Source: Apiotrichum sp. Y4204
Taxonomy: Eukaryota > Basidiomycota > Tremellomycetes > Trichosporonales > Trichosporonaceae
NCBI GenBank assembly: GCA_025531455.1
Contig: JAMYHL010000051.1
Coordinates: 62,001-126,000, forward strand
DNA length: 64,000 nt
Reading direction: 5' to 3'
Part shown: positions 55,122-64,000 of the stretch, piece by piece
Layout: each line of letters begins with the position of its first letter
Position numbering within the stretch: the first letter of the stretch is position 1
Notes under the pieces: model-generated
What the model was told of the DNA's origin: nothing
Databases searched by the model: none
What the model saw: only the letters and a program-made list of their open reading frames with translations
Position numbers and translations under genes: made by a program

Positions 55122-56999
55122 TGTAAGAGTTCTAGTGATACTGGAGGGTGGTGCGGTTGGGAGCCCACTTCGTGTTCTCTGCTGGCCGGTTTAATATCTT
55201 ATCGGCGACATTGTGCTGCTGCGCGGGGCGGTGCTGATAAAAAAAGTCAAAAGAGAGTCTGACAAAGACGTCGCAGCACCTCCCTTAGATGCCCAGAAGG
55301 CCGAGACCATCCCTTGGTAGCTGGTGGCGAGGTATGCGCAGTGCTGCCAGTGGAGTGCATTACTGTAGTTTTCTTGGCTTGGCATGCTGCGCGTACAGGT
55401 TGCAGGTTGGCTGCAAGGCTCACATTACGTCGTCATTCATTTGACCGCGGCTGCCACAGTGTGGAGCACGTTTCTACTGGGGCAGAGCGGGCTGCGCAAT
55501 CTGGCGAGCTGTAGAGCAGGGGTAGGAGTGGGTGGTGGTCCGAAGCTCCGAAGTCTCCTCGTATGCCCTTCAGGATGCGACCTGGTGGCGAGACCGGAGG
55601 CGAGAGAGAGAGTGAGACAGGTGGCGACGGCGATGGCGACGTCGCCGCACCTGAGCTGCGAGCTCCGATTCACCGATTCCGAAGAACTGCATCCGACATT
55701 GCTTGCATATAGCTCCATTCCTCCTTGATCTCACTCTTCACTCCATGCATACTCTACACTTCATCACACGTTCCCGATCATGTTCACCCCAGGCGCGTCA
55801 GCAGGTATGCATACCGCTGCGCCATGGCTTGGCGGCGCTGCGGGGCTTGCGAAGCGTTGCAAAGTTTGCGGGGCTGGCATCGGCTGTGGGTGGAGATGCA
55901 GAGTCACGGAGTTAGGAGGCACAGGGAGAGTATGACCGTTGTGGTCGTCGCCGACGGCCATCTCAACGCAGCTCGATGCCAAGGAGATGGATACGGTAGC
56001 TACGGATAGCCGCGTACTTGCACCGCAGCCAGCTTGCCAGTTTGCTCTCGGCATCGTTCTAATGTCCACCTCGAGCAGGTCGTCAGCTACTGCGTCTCAC
56101 GATCTCACATCCAATGCACAGGCTCCATTGCAGACGCCGTCTGCGTCTCACACCTTGCCCTCACGACCCCACATTCTTCTGGCCGTACGATCTCCGACGT
56201 CGGGCTCAACAACCACGCTTTGCCGAAATGCATTCCATTGCAAGTTGTACGAGCCTCTTGTCCTGCCCTTCTATCTGGAACCGATCCCTCCTGGATACAT
56301 GGGACACCGCGACTGAAGTATTGGTCTTGCATGACTTGCAGCTGGTCACATATGGCAGAATTGCAGACATCCTTGGGTTCATTGTCTGCTGCACATCGGC
56401 CGAAAGATAAAGCAGCTCATGATGTCGGTGATCAAGTGCTATTGAGAGCCATGTCCCATGTCCCAGATCCTAGACATCGGCGGCCAGCTGACAGCTGACC
56501 TCGAGAGCTCATATGGGCGCGCCTTGGCGACTGCGCGACTGCGCGACTGCGGCCAAGGAGGGCGGCAAGACGAGTACCAGTGTTATGTCTCCCTATGACA
56601 GTACATGTCAGTGTTCAGTGATTGATGATCATTCATGCGCCAAATGAACAGTGTTGAGTGGCGACTGCAGGCCTGCAGGTGGATGGCCAGTTTCCAGACA
56701 TGGGGACATGAGAATGAGAGTGTGATAGAATCGAACGGGAGAGTTCGCCATTGCCGCGTCGGTCGTCTACATAGCGGCAACCTCTCGACAACTCGAACCT
56801 GCACAGTGATGGAAGAAGTGGTGACAAGTGAACACGAGCATCGAGACCGGTTGTGGAGGTGTCCTGGGGGCGAGATGTTCCGCTCTTGGGCGTGAGGTCA
56901 TTGCGGTCACTGTCGACGGTCACTCCAGCGAGCAAGCGACCACTCCAAGGCGCTCTTTATAATCACCTCCCACTGCCGCTCTCCTCCCCCTCTCCCATC
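55122..56999. other. divergent intergenic region, no supported gene
   Basis: This is the shared upstream region of the CAP gene (minus) and the hydroquinone reductase gene (plus). No gene is supported; the open frames are short and unremarkable. Confidence 0.6.
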
Positions 57000-58304
57000 A
57001 TGAGTAGGAACAACGCCGACGGATCATGGAAGCAGGCCGTCAGCGGTTTCCGCGATGAGATTGCGCCAGACACAAAGTTTCCGCCAGTGAAGGGTGAGTG
57101 AGCACAGCGGGTGGTGACTCGCCGCGACTCCAGTGAATAGCCAGCCGCGTACCAACACCAGGCCGATACCACCTCTATGTGGCGTACCTCTGCCCATTCG
57201 CACAGCGCGCACTGATCGCGCGTGTGCTCAAAGGTCTCGAGGAGTACATTGGTGAGCGAAGAGTTCAGCTTCACGGCTCACCGCAGACATCTCGGTCGTG
57301 CACCCCCATCTCCTCGAGGGCGGATGGCACTTTGTCCCGAAGGGGCTCGAGAACGAGCCGCCGAAGCCGATCTCGGAGCACGACGATAAGACGTTTCCCG
57401 GCTCCACGGTCGACAAGCTGTATGGGTGGGTGAGCGGAGCCGTGTGCTGTGTTTACTGACGCGTTCTCCCTGCCCTCGTGCTGTCCTCGCCCACTGTCCT
57501 TAACTTTATCACTCCTTATCTCATCACACAGCTCGTCCCATCTCGCAGAGCTGTACAAGCGCGCCGACCCGTCCTTTGCGGGCCGCATCTCCGTGCCCGT
57601 ACTATGGGACACGGAGAGCAAGACGATCGTGAACAACGAGTCGGCCGAGATTTTGCGAAATCTCAACACGGCGTTCAACTCGATGCTCCCAAAGGAGCTC
57701 GCGTCTATAGATCTGTATCCCGCCGAGCTGCGGGGCGAGATTGACGCATTGTCCGAGTGGATCACGAGGGATATCTGCATCGGCGTGTATCGCGCCGGCT
57801 TTGCCACCTCCCAGGCCGCATATGACGCCGCCATCCCCTCCCACACAGAGGCTATGCGCCGCGTCGACAAGCATCTCGAGGGAAAGACGTACCTCGTCGG
57901 CGAGCGGCTCACTGAGATCGACATCATGTGAGTAGACGAGTGGAATGGGGAGATAAGGAGAGATAAACGAGACAGCCCACCACCACCACAGACTGTACAC
58001 GGCCCATACTCACCACCACAGGCTGTACACCACGATCGTGCGCTACGACGGCGTCTACTACGTGCTCTTCAAGTGCAATTGGGGCAGCGTACGCACCGAC
58101 TATCCAAACCTCAACCGTTGGCTCAAGAACCTATACTGGAACCACAAGGCATTCCGCGACACGACAAACTTCGACCGTGCGTGTTCCTTTTGCTATGCTC
58201 TTCTGATGGCAGATATCAAGGAGGGATACTACTTCACCAAGGGCATCGTGCCCTACGGCCCAAACGTGTGGGTCGAACCGCTCGATAAGCCCGAGAGGAG
58301 ATAG
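57000..58304 (+). CDS. ECM4: glutathionyl-hydroquinone reductase (Xi-class GST, ECM4-like)
   Basis: This enzyme removes glutathione from glutathionyl-hydroquinones using a second GSH. Six exons (57000-57093, 57162-57251, 57287-57425, 57532-57927, 58022-58176, 58213-58304) give 321 residues, the usual family length. The thioredoxin-like domain has YHLYVAYLCPFAQRALIAR with the catalytic Cys (CPF where CPW is usual), GRISVPVLWDTESKTIVNNE and SAEILRNLN. The helical domain has HLEGKTYLVGERLTEIDIM and LYTTIVRYDGVYYVLFK, then YPNLNRWLKNLYW and the C-terminal HIKEGYYFTK. The protein is likely cytosolic. Intron 4 ends in two acceptor copies 30 nt apart. It is close to a metallothionein gene and may be part of aromatic/oxidant detoxification. 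Confidence 0.93.
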
Positions 58305-58749
58305 GCTGATAACGTGGGAGCGTGAGAACGAAGCACAAAGTGAGCTCCATTGTGTGCTGGTTGTCAACAGTGCGCTCGTTGCTGTGTGTACGTGTCCGCT
58401 AATGCATCACATCGGTACATCGGACATGCCCCACAATGCACTTCTTCCATCGCTTCCCGAGCATTCCGTGGGTCTGCAATCCGGCTGACATCTGACGGCA
58501 ATCTCCGCGATGACGTTGATGCCCTGTGGCGTGTTGTTAACCGAACCTCGGTCTGCCATTGTCTCCCTCGTGTTGCGTTGCGCCAATTGATACAGCCACC
58601 ACTGACGATGTGGAACATGTGTAGATGGATGAGTAGATAAGGGACAGCTGCGTTGCTCGAGGTTCACTCAACCCCATCCACTCCCCCCCAAACCCAACGT
58701 TCTCCTTCTTCGCTTCTCCGCTCCTCTCCCAGCTCATCTCATCTCCACA
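58305..58749 (+). other. promoter region of the metallothionein gene
   Basis: No gene is supported. A CT-rich, purine-poor leader (about 58675-58745) directly precedes the metallothionein ATG, typical of a highly transcribed fungal gene. Confidence 0.5.
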
Positions 58750-59093
58750 ATGTCGCCCTCCAACTGCGCGTAGGTCCCACTTGTTTTCCCCGCTGACAGC
58801 AGCTGCGCGAACCCCGGCCAGGGTATCCAGTGCCCCTGCGGCGGTACCTGCGAGAAGGGCAAGTGTGAGTGCCCCCAGTGCCCCAGCAAGAACAAATGCC
58901 AGTGAGTATCGTGTGTTGGCGGCTGCGCGGCCCCGGGTGGCTAGAATCTAGAAGCCCGCGCGCGTGATGGTCCCGAGTGGGCCCAACCTGTACTCTAACA
59001 CGCAGGTGCAACGCGTCAGAGGCCGGGTGCCAGTGCGCCGCCGCCGAGGGCGGATGCAAGTGCGCCGAGTGCAAGTGTGCGTCGTGCAAGTGA
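58750..59093 (+). CDS. metallothionein (17 Cys)
   Basis: This is a small metal-binding protein that chelates Cu(I) or other soft metals through thiolate clusters. Three exons (58750-58769, then 58800 or 58803 to 58901, and 59006-59093) encode 68-69 residues, 17 of them Cys, with no aromatic residue. It begins MSPSNCA, and the middle exon gives CPCGGTCEKGKCECPQCP. The last exon gives GCQC, GGCKCAECKCASCK. CxC and CxxC spacing dominates, as in fungal metallothioneins. Intron 1 is only 30-33 nt and ends CTGACAGCAG, so two acceptors are possible, differing by one Ser. The exons are too short to appear in a simple open-frame scan. Copper induction is likely by analogy; no specific metal-response element was identified. 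Confidence 0.9.
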
Positions 59094-60077
59094 GCGCGCG
59101 CTGGCGCCGCGATCGAACTTCAACTCGAACTCGAACTCAAACTGGAACTCGAAACTCGGAGCACGAAGAGAGATCAAACTCGAATTGGAATAGGAATGGA
59201 ATCGAAGGAGGCGCGTCGTAGGTAAATGTCCATGAAAGAAGTATCAAGCGCGAGTTGCAAGACCAGCACCAAGACTAACCGTCCGATGCAGACCACCCTC
59301 TTTACTGACACTCGCCCGACCGTGCCGGCATGCCACCAACACCCGCCCCCGTTGATGTCCGCCCGATATCTCTGGCCTTTCCAAACGGCTTACTGTTGTC
59401 TCGCATTGCAGAATAACAGACTTGAGGAGCTCACGTTAGACCTTGCGGGATCCGAGAGAAACAATAGGGAAACTCCTGGAAAGCGTCCCCGCGTGTTCAG
59501 TTACAAAGTGCGCCGAGATGCTCGAAAGCGAGCACCATCTACTGCTTGAAAGTCTGCCGGCGTTTTGAGGGCACCTTGCATATGCGTCGGGGGTTCCGCA
59601 TGCGCCTCGCCATCACTTCATCATCAGCCCATCGTCTATTTGAGTTTCCCAAAGTACAGTGCATCCCCCATCAGTGCCTCCCTCTCCGAGGGGAGGGCGG
59701 GGGGCAATGCCTATCCATCCCCCAGATCGCGGCCGCATCGGCGTAGCACTCTTGATCAATGTTTACTGCCTCACTCTGCGCGGATGTCTCGGCAACGAGT
59801 AATGGCCAAAGTATAGACACTCGTACAAACTACACTGTATCATGCCAAGTTTCAGTCATTGAGTCAACACGACACAATAATGACACCACACAACACACAC
59901 CGTAGCCATCACTCATCACCCATCACCCATCACCCATCACTGATACTCATCGCACCTCCGCCGACACCAGCACGCAGCATGCTCGCGCCGCATGATGTAA
60001 ATCCAGCTTGTTTGTGTGCAGCGCTGCAAAGGTCACTTGGATAGATGGGATAAGACGCAGCATTCTGACATCCACTG
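59094..60077. other. intergenic with short tandem repeats
   Basis: No gene is supported. Approximate AACTCG hexamer repeats lie at 59114-59158, just after the metallothionein stop, and CATCACC repeats at 59907-59940. Confidence 0.6.
59907..59940. repeat. CATCACC microsatellite-like repeat
   Basis: Four to five imperfect 7-base units in direct orientation. Confidence 0.65.
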
Positions 60078-61700
60078 ATGTCTTACCCCACCATGAACAC
60101 TAACAGGAACGCCATGTACCAGCCCAACGGGCGGCGCGACGATGACGACGACACAAACGTGAATGGTCACTACAACAGCACCGGCAATGGCGCCAACGAG
60201 CCTGCCACGCCGAGTCGGCAGACCAACGACACGGCAGACCTCATCGAGATGCTCGCCGACTCGACCTCGGAGGACAGCGACGCGGACGCGACGACACTCA
60301 GCCTCCTCGACTACTACGCGTGGCCCCAGCCCCCAAACGGCGGCGGCCATCCCAATGGTCACAGTCCGAACGGAGGCACACCCGAAGGTTCCAGCACCGA
60401 CTCGCCTCCGCGCACCATCTCCACAGACAGCAGCTTCAGCGCCACGGGCCAGTACAGCTGGCGCCTCAGCCACCCCGCCCCCCCCGCGCACCCCGCGCAC
60501 GCCGCACAGCCCGTCGTCAACACGAGCGCCGACCGTCTGAGCGGGAGCACGCTGTACGACGGCCGCGGCGTGCGCCTGCACGCCCTCGGTCCGCCGGTAG
60601 TCCCAACGCCGAACGGACCAGTAGTGACCACGAACGGCCGCTTCGTCCGCGATCCCGGATCCCACCCGCATCCCAACCTCCTCCGCCGCGATCCCGCCCG
60701 CGCACCAACCTCCCTCGCGGAGCGCGTCCTCGCCCTCGCCGTTCCCTACCTCCCCCGCGCAGCGCAGGCCGCGGCCCGCGCAACTTCCCGCACGCTGCGT
60801 GATGTCGTCGACGCCGAGCAGGTGCACCACATTGTGCTCTCGTACGCTGGGAACGGGCGCGTGGCTGTCCGCGCGCGCGGCGGCCGCCGCCTGCCCGCCG
60901 TCGACTCGCTCGCACTTGGCCCCGTATCCCGGGGTGAGGCGCTCGCGGCGCGCCGCATCCTCCGCATCCTCGAGTCCAGCACACGCGTCGTCGACGTGCT
61001 CGGTAACATCCCGACTGAGCCCACACGCCCCGGCATCCTTTTCCCGCTCGCGTTCGCCGCCCTCTCCCATCTCCGCATCATCCCTGCCCCTGCCCCGCGC
61101 CGCGGATACCTCCCGTGGTTCCCCTTTCCGGCGCGCAAGGTCGTCCTCTTCTCCTCGGACCTTGTGCCTGTCCGCATGTGTCCGACGCTCATCGAGGCTT
61201 GTCACCGCTGGGGAACATACAGCCCACGCCGGGACACAGAGGGGGTAGTCGTCGTGCATGATGGCGTCGCGATCTCACTCCGTGCGTGCTGGGACGGCTT
61301 GGAGCATGAGTCCGCTCAGGTTACACTCATCTGGCAGCCGCAGGTCGCCGACCGGCCCCGCGCGCCCCTCGTTCCGGTGACGCTCCGCGTCCTCAACCCT
61401 TGGCAGTGGGATGTTGTCGCCGAGCTCGCCCTCGCGTTCCCGGTCGGAGATGTGCGCGTCGTCGGCCTCGATACATCCAACCTCTCCGATGTCGCTGCCG
61501 CCGAGCTCGCCGCCTCGGCTGCCTCCAACAACTGTGGGCGCATTTCCTTTGTTGGACTAACTCCAGACTTTTTCACCGACAATACCCGCTGGATCGGGCA
61601 CGAGGCGACCTTCCGCCGTATCCGCCTGCTCTCAATGTCCGAGTATGCGGATGGGATGGACGAGGACGCGCTCCTCCTTGATACCGCCACGGGGTTCTAG
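60078..61700 (+). CDS. F-box-like protein with disordered N-terminus
   Basis: This single-exon frame has 540 codons. About 210 N-terminal residues are Asp/Asn/Pro/Ser-rich and probably disordered (RRDDDDDTNVNGHYN). A region near residue 215 reads AVPYLPRAAQAAARATSRTLRDVVDAEQVHHIVLS, which fits the degenerate F-box-like helix pattern (LP ... ATSR...RDVVD) seen in large protein families of these yeasts. The remaining 280 residues alternate beta strands and helices (RVVDVLGNIPT, RKVVLFSSDLVP, EGVVVVHDG, VRVVGLDTSNLSD), consistent with a divergent leucine-rich-repeat-like substrate domain. It may be a substrate receptor of an SCF ubiquitin ligase, inferred from the F-box resemblance alone. A large opposite-strand frame is a shadow. 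Confidence 0.6.
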   Translation: MSYPTMNTNRNAMYQPNGRRDDDDDTNVNGHYNSTGNGANEPATPSRQTNDTADLIEMLADSTSEDSDADATTLSLLDYYAWPQPPNGGGHPNGHSPNGGTPEGSSTDSPPRTISTDSSFSATGQYSWRLSHPAPPAHPAHAAQPVVNTSADRLSGSTLYDGRGVRLHALGPPVVPTPNGPVVTTNGRFVRDPGSHPHPNLLRRDPARAPTSLAERVLALAVPYLPRAAQAAARATSRTLRDVVDAEQVHHIVLSYAGNGRVAVRARGGRRLPAVDSLALGPVSRGEALAARRILRILESSTRVVDVLGNIPTEPTRPGILFPLAFAALSHLRIIPAPAPRRGYLPWFPFPARKVVLFSSDLVPVRMCPTLIEACHRWGTYSPRRDTEGVVVVHDGVAISLRACWDGLEHESAQVTLIWQPQVADRPRAPLVPVTLRVLNPWQWDVVAELALAFPVGDVRVVGLDTSNLSDVAAAELAASAASNNCGRISFVGLTPDFFTDNTRWIGHEATFRRIRLLSMSEYADGMDEDALLLDTATGF

Positions 61701-62082
61701 CGGCTGGACCGCTGAGTGTCGCCATAGCACATTTGATAGCGTTTAGAGCTTAGAGACCACTAGAAAGTTTATTGATACGTGTCCCCAGTTCATGCCTCCT
61801 GGAGAGGCCGTGTCTGTTGTGGTATCATTGTAGTTAGTGTACCCATCAGTCTCCGTGGCGGCCCGCCAAGTAGTCAATGAGTAACTCCATGCAGGCCATG
61901 TACTCGCTCTAGTTCTCGCCTCCCGAGTAGTGACTAACCAGAATCCAAACGCCCCCTTCCCCGCCTCTCGCTTGCGAGCGCCAACAACATTACCATTAAC
62001 CCGGGTACCATCTCCCGATCCGAGGCGCCTCACACATATTGTCCCACCCGCCTCACGCCATCGCCCATCACACCTCACGCAG
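61701..62082. other. convergent 3' intergenic region
   Basis: No gene is supported between the F-box-like gene and the GNAT gene. Confidence 0.65.
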
Positions 62083-62896
62083 CTACGGCTCGGCCTTGAC
62101 GCCGACGTTGGCCGTCCCCATTGCCCACATGCGGATGGGCGTCTTGCCCGCCATGAACGCACGCTCTCCGAGGTTGTGGTATCCGAACCGCTTGTAGTAC
62201 TCGACCTGTGGTCAGTTAGCAGAGTACCCTTCACTCCAGCTTGTCCGCTCGGCACTCACCAGGCGCTCGCTGAGCGTGAGCAGCGTGGACTTTGCGCCGC
62301 CAATCTCTCCCAGTAGTTCGCGGAGCAGCGCGCCGCCCGCGCCCTGGCTCTGCACGTCCGGATCAATCGCGAGGTGAGAGATGTACCAAGTGTCCGTCAC
62401 GTCGTTAGGCCCGTACGCCTCCTTCTTCAGGATCGCGACCTCCTCTTTGAGCTGCGCGTAAGTGGGGAGGGGCTGGGAGAACGGAAGACGATGAGTAAGC
62501 TTCAACGCACCTGCTTGGCAGCGGCCTCCAGCTCCGGGAATCGCGCGGCGATGGCCTCGACACGCTTTGCATGCGGACCATTGACGTTGGGGCTGGAATG
62601 AGATGAGCTTCCTCTTGCTTTGCCCACCTCTTGCCGTGCTCAAAGCCCGGCGGCTTGACGAGCATGACGCCGATCATGCGCCCGGTCTCGTCCTCTGCAA
62701 CGTATGCGACGAGGTCGAGCGTCGACGTGGTCACGAGCCCCTCACAGCGCGCGAGGACGAGCTCGGGATCGTCGCCCTTCCACACGGCGCTGACCTCGGA
62801 GCCGTCAAACGCGCGCTCAATGAGCTTGGCGGCAGCGGCAATGTCCTCCGCCGGGGTGTCGCGCGGGAGCTTGCGGATGCGCAGGGACGCGGTCAT
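62083..62896 (-). CDS. GNAT-family N-acetyltransferase
   Basis: The enzyme transfers acetyl from acetyl-CoA to an amine of unknown identity. Exons 62896-62628, 62592-62511, 62472-62260 and 62205-62083 give 228 residues. The N-terminus is RIRKLPRDTPAEDIAAAAKLIERAF. A central pair of strands (LDLVAYVAEDETGRMIGVMLV) is followed by an inserted helical segment. Motif A is ISHLAIDPDVQSQGAGGALLRELL, containing the acetyl-CoA pyrophosphate loop QSQGAGGALL. The protein then has LTLSERLVEYYKRFGYHNLGER, the typical motif B, and ends with an RMWAMG strand. Such fungal GNATs often act on small amines or antibiotics; substrate unknown. It is probably cytosolic. Confidence 0.9.
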
Positions 62897-64000
62897 CTAG
62901 CTGTAGGTTGTCTATGTGAGAGATGGGGAGAAAAGGATGTTGAGATGAGAAGAAAAAGTCGGTGTTGAACATGCAAGGCACACACCCTTGTGATGGCCTG
63001 CCCGGGTGGTGGTTGGAGTCGGCCATGTCCGATCGCACCGGACGGGATCGGTCGCCGAGTTGCCGAGTCGCACATCGACGCGAATCGGCTCCGACTCTGG
63101 TCTCGACTCTGACGTTGTCCACGAGGCGTCCAGAGACCAGAGGAGCGACGAGCGCGACATGTCGTTGGTATGTATGAGTAGACCATCACCGACGTCCTGT
63201 GAGAATGTTGGCGACTACCGATCCCGGTTGGCAGATAGGTAATCTGGGTACTCAGAGCGCGAACAAGGACGCGACTGGCAGTTGACACGAAACCGTACTT
63301 CGCACATGACACTAGACCGCGGAGCCACAATCCATTCATTAACAGCTCACGGAAAGCACCCCGTGGTCCGCACGAGGTGGCAATGTTGTGTTGGGCGCGG
63401 CCGGCGCGCCCGCGCCGGTCGTCATGTTGTGTCTCGTGTCTCGTCTCGTGTTGGATCAGGGCCTGCAGCGGGATGAGAGTAATACAGCAGGGGGGACTCT
63501 GATTCCAGGGGATGGTTGTTGACATGTGTGCGCCGTTTACAATGCACAAGGGGACAGTTCACGAGATGGGCAAATGCACTGTAGTCATTTGTTCGCCGCC
63601 GAGACCAGAACGGCAACGCGCGCCGATGCATCCCCTGGACGCGAGCTGCTCTGGCCAGTGGTCATCCAATCCATCCAGCCGGTATGGACAACCGACGTCA
63701 AGCCACTGACACCAAAGGCTGATTCCGTCTGCTGCGATGCTCAAGCTTGCACCCGACGCGCTGGCCTGCGCTTCTTTCTCGCTTCCAAACACCATCTGTA
63801 GAAGTTTGGAGGTTCGGGGGTCGGAGAAGCTGCCGCCCCGCATCGCATCGAGGGATTTGAAGGTTTACAGCATCCTGTTGAGCTTATCTCTGGTTTAGCA
63901 TTGCACCCGCAGAAGCCGCAAAAGCTGCCAGGCGGCGCGAGCGGCTGTCCACACTCAAACTGTCGCCCTGCAGGAGAGATGGATGAAACTCTGCGTTTGA
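62897..64000. other. upstream region of the GNAT gene, no supported gene to the window end
   Basis: A 218-codon minus-strand frame (62893-63549) overlaps the GNAT start region and is Arg/Ser-rich without domain features. Nothing else is supported. Confidence 0.55.

Noticed and set aside
60033..61259. 408-codon minus-strand open frame opposite the F-box-like gene
   Set aside because: Composition is Arg/Ala/Gly/Val-rich with no motifs, while the plus strand has ordered alternating strands and helices and a normal start.

Overview
The window reads as fungal nuclear DNA, most likely from a basidiomycetous yeast. My best guess is Tremellomycetes, order Trichosporonales, inferred from style rather than from a marker gene. 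The grounds are GC-rich coding sequence, many very short introns (mostly 33-60 nt) with GTGAGT/GTAAGT donors, and CTGAC-type branch sites only a few bases from the 3' AG. Genes are separated by long non-coding stretches. There are no bacterial operons, CRISPR arrays, rRNA genes or convincing tRNA genes. Exon sums for the multi-exon genes were checked by hand and fall in frame, except where stated.

Region by region: 0-10 kb holds the 3' end of a probable membrane protein, an MCT-like major facilitator, a dye-decolourising peroxidase (DyP) with an apparent frameshift, and a signal-peptide/single-TM surface protein. 10.9-22.2 kb is the core of the window. A questin-oxidase-like Baeyer-Villiger protein is followed by a quinate-utilisation cluster: type II 3-dehydroquinase, 3-dehydroshikimate dehydratase, quinate/shikimate dehydrogenase and a QutD-type quinate permease, arranged as two divergent pairs. 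A second sugar-porter MFS gene follows. Together these would import quinate and convert it through 3-dehydroquinate and 3-dehydroshikimate to protocatechuate. No QutA/QutR-type regulator and no ring-cleavage dioxygenase is visible here.

24.7-27.4 kb carries three small genes whose products share RRxS motifs. Two of them are clear paralogues with an intron at the same codon and phase. 29-34 kb has a low-complexity protein with CxxC motifs and an aquaglyceroporin with altered NPA boxes. 36.8-46.3 kb has a second single-TM surface protein, a secreted glycine-rich Kex2-type protein, a small secreted SH3b-like protein and an unrecognised SR-like protein. 46.4-50.9 kb is a large protein with an AhpC/TSA_2-type thioredoxin-fold domain. 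53-63 kb has a doubtful membrane gene, a GPI-anchored CAP protein, a Xi-class glutathionyl-hydroquinone reductase, a 68-69 residue metallothionein, an F-box-like protein and a GNAT acetyltransferase.

A loose common theme is aromatic and oxidative chemistry (DyP, Baeyer-Villiger family protein, quinate pathway, hydroquinone reductase, metallothionein). Only the quinate genes form a tight functional cluster.
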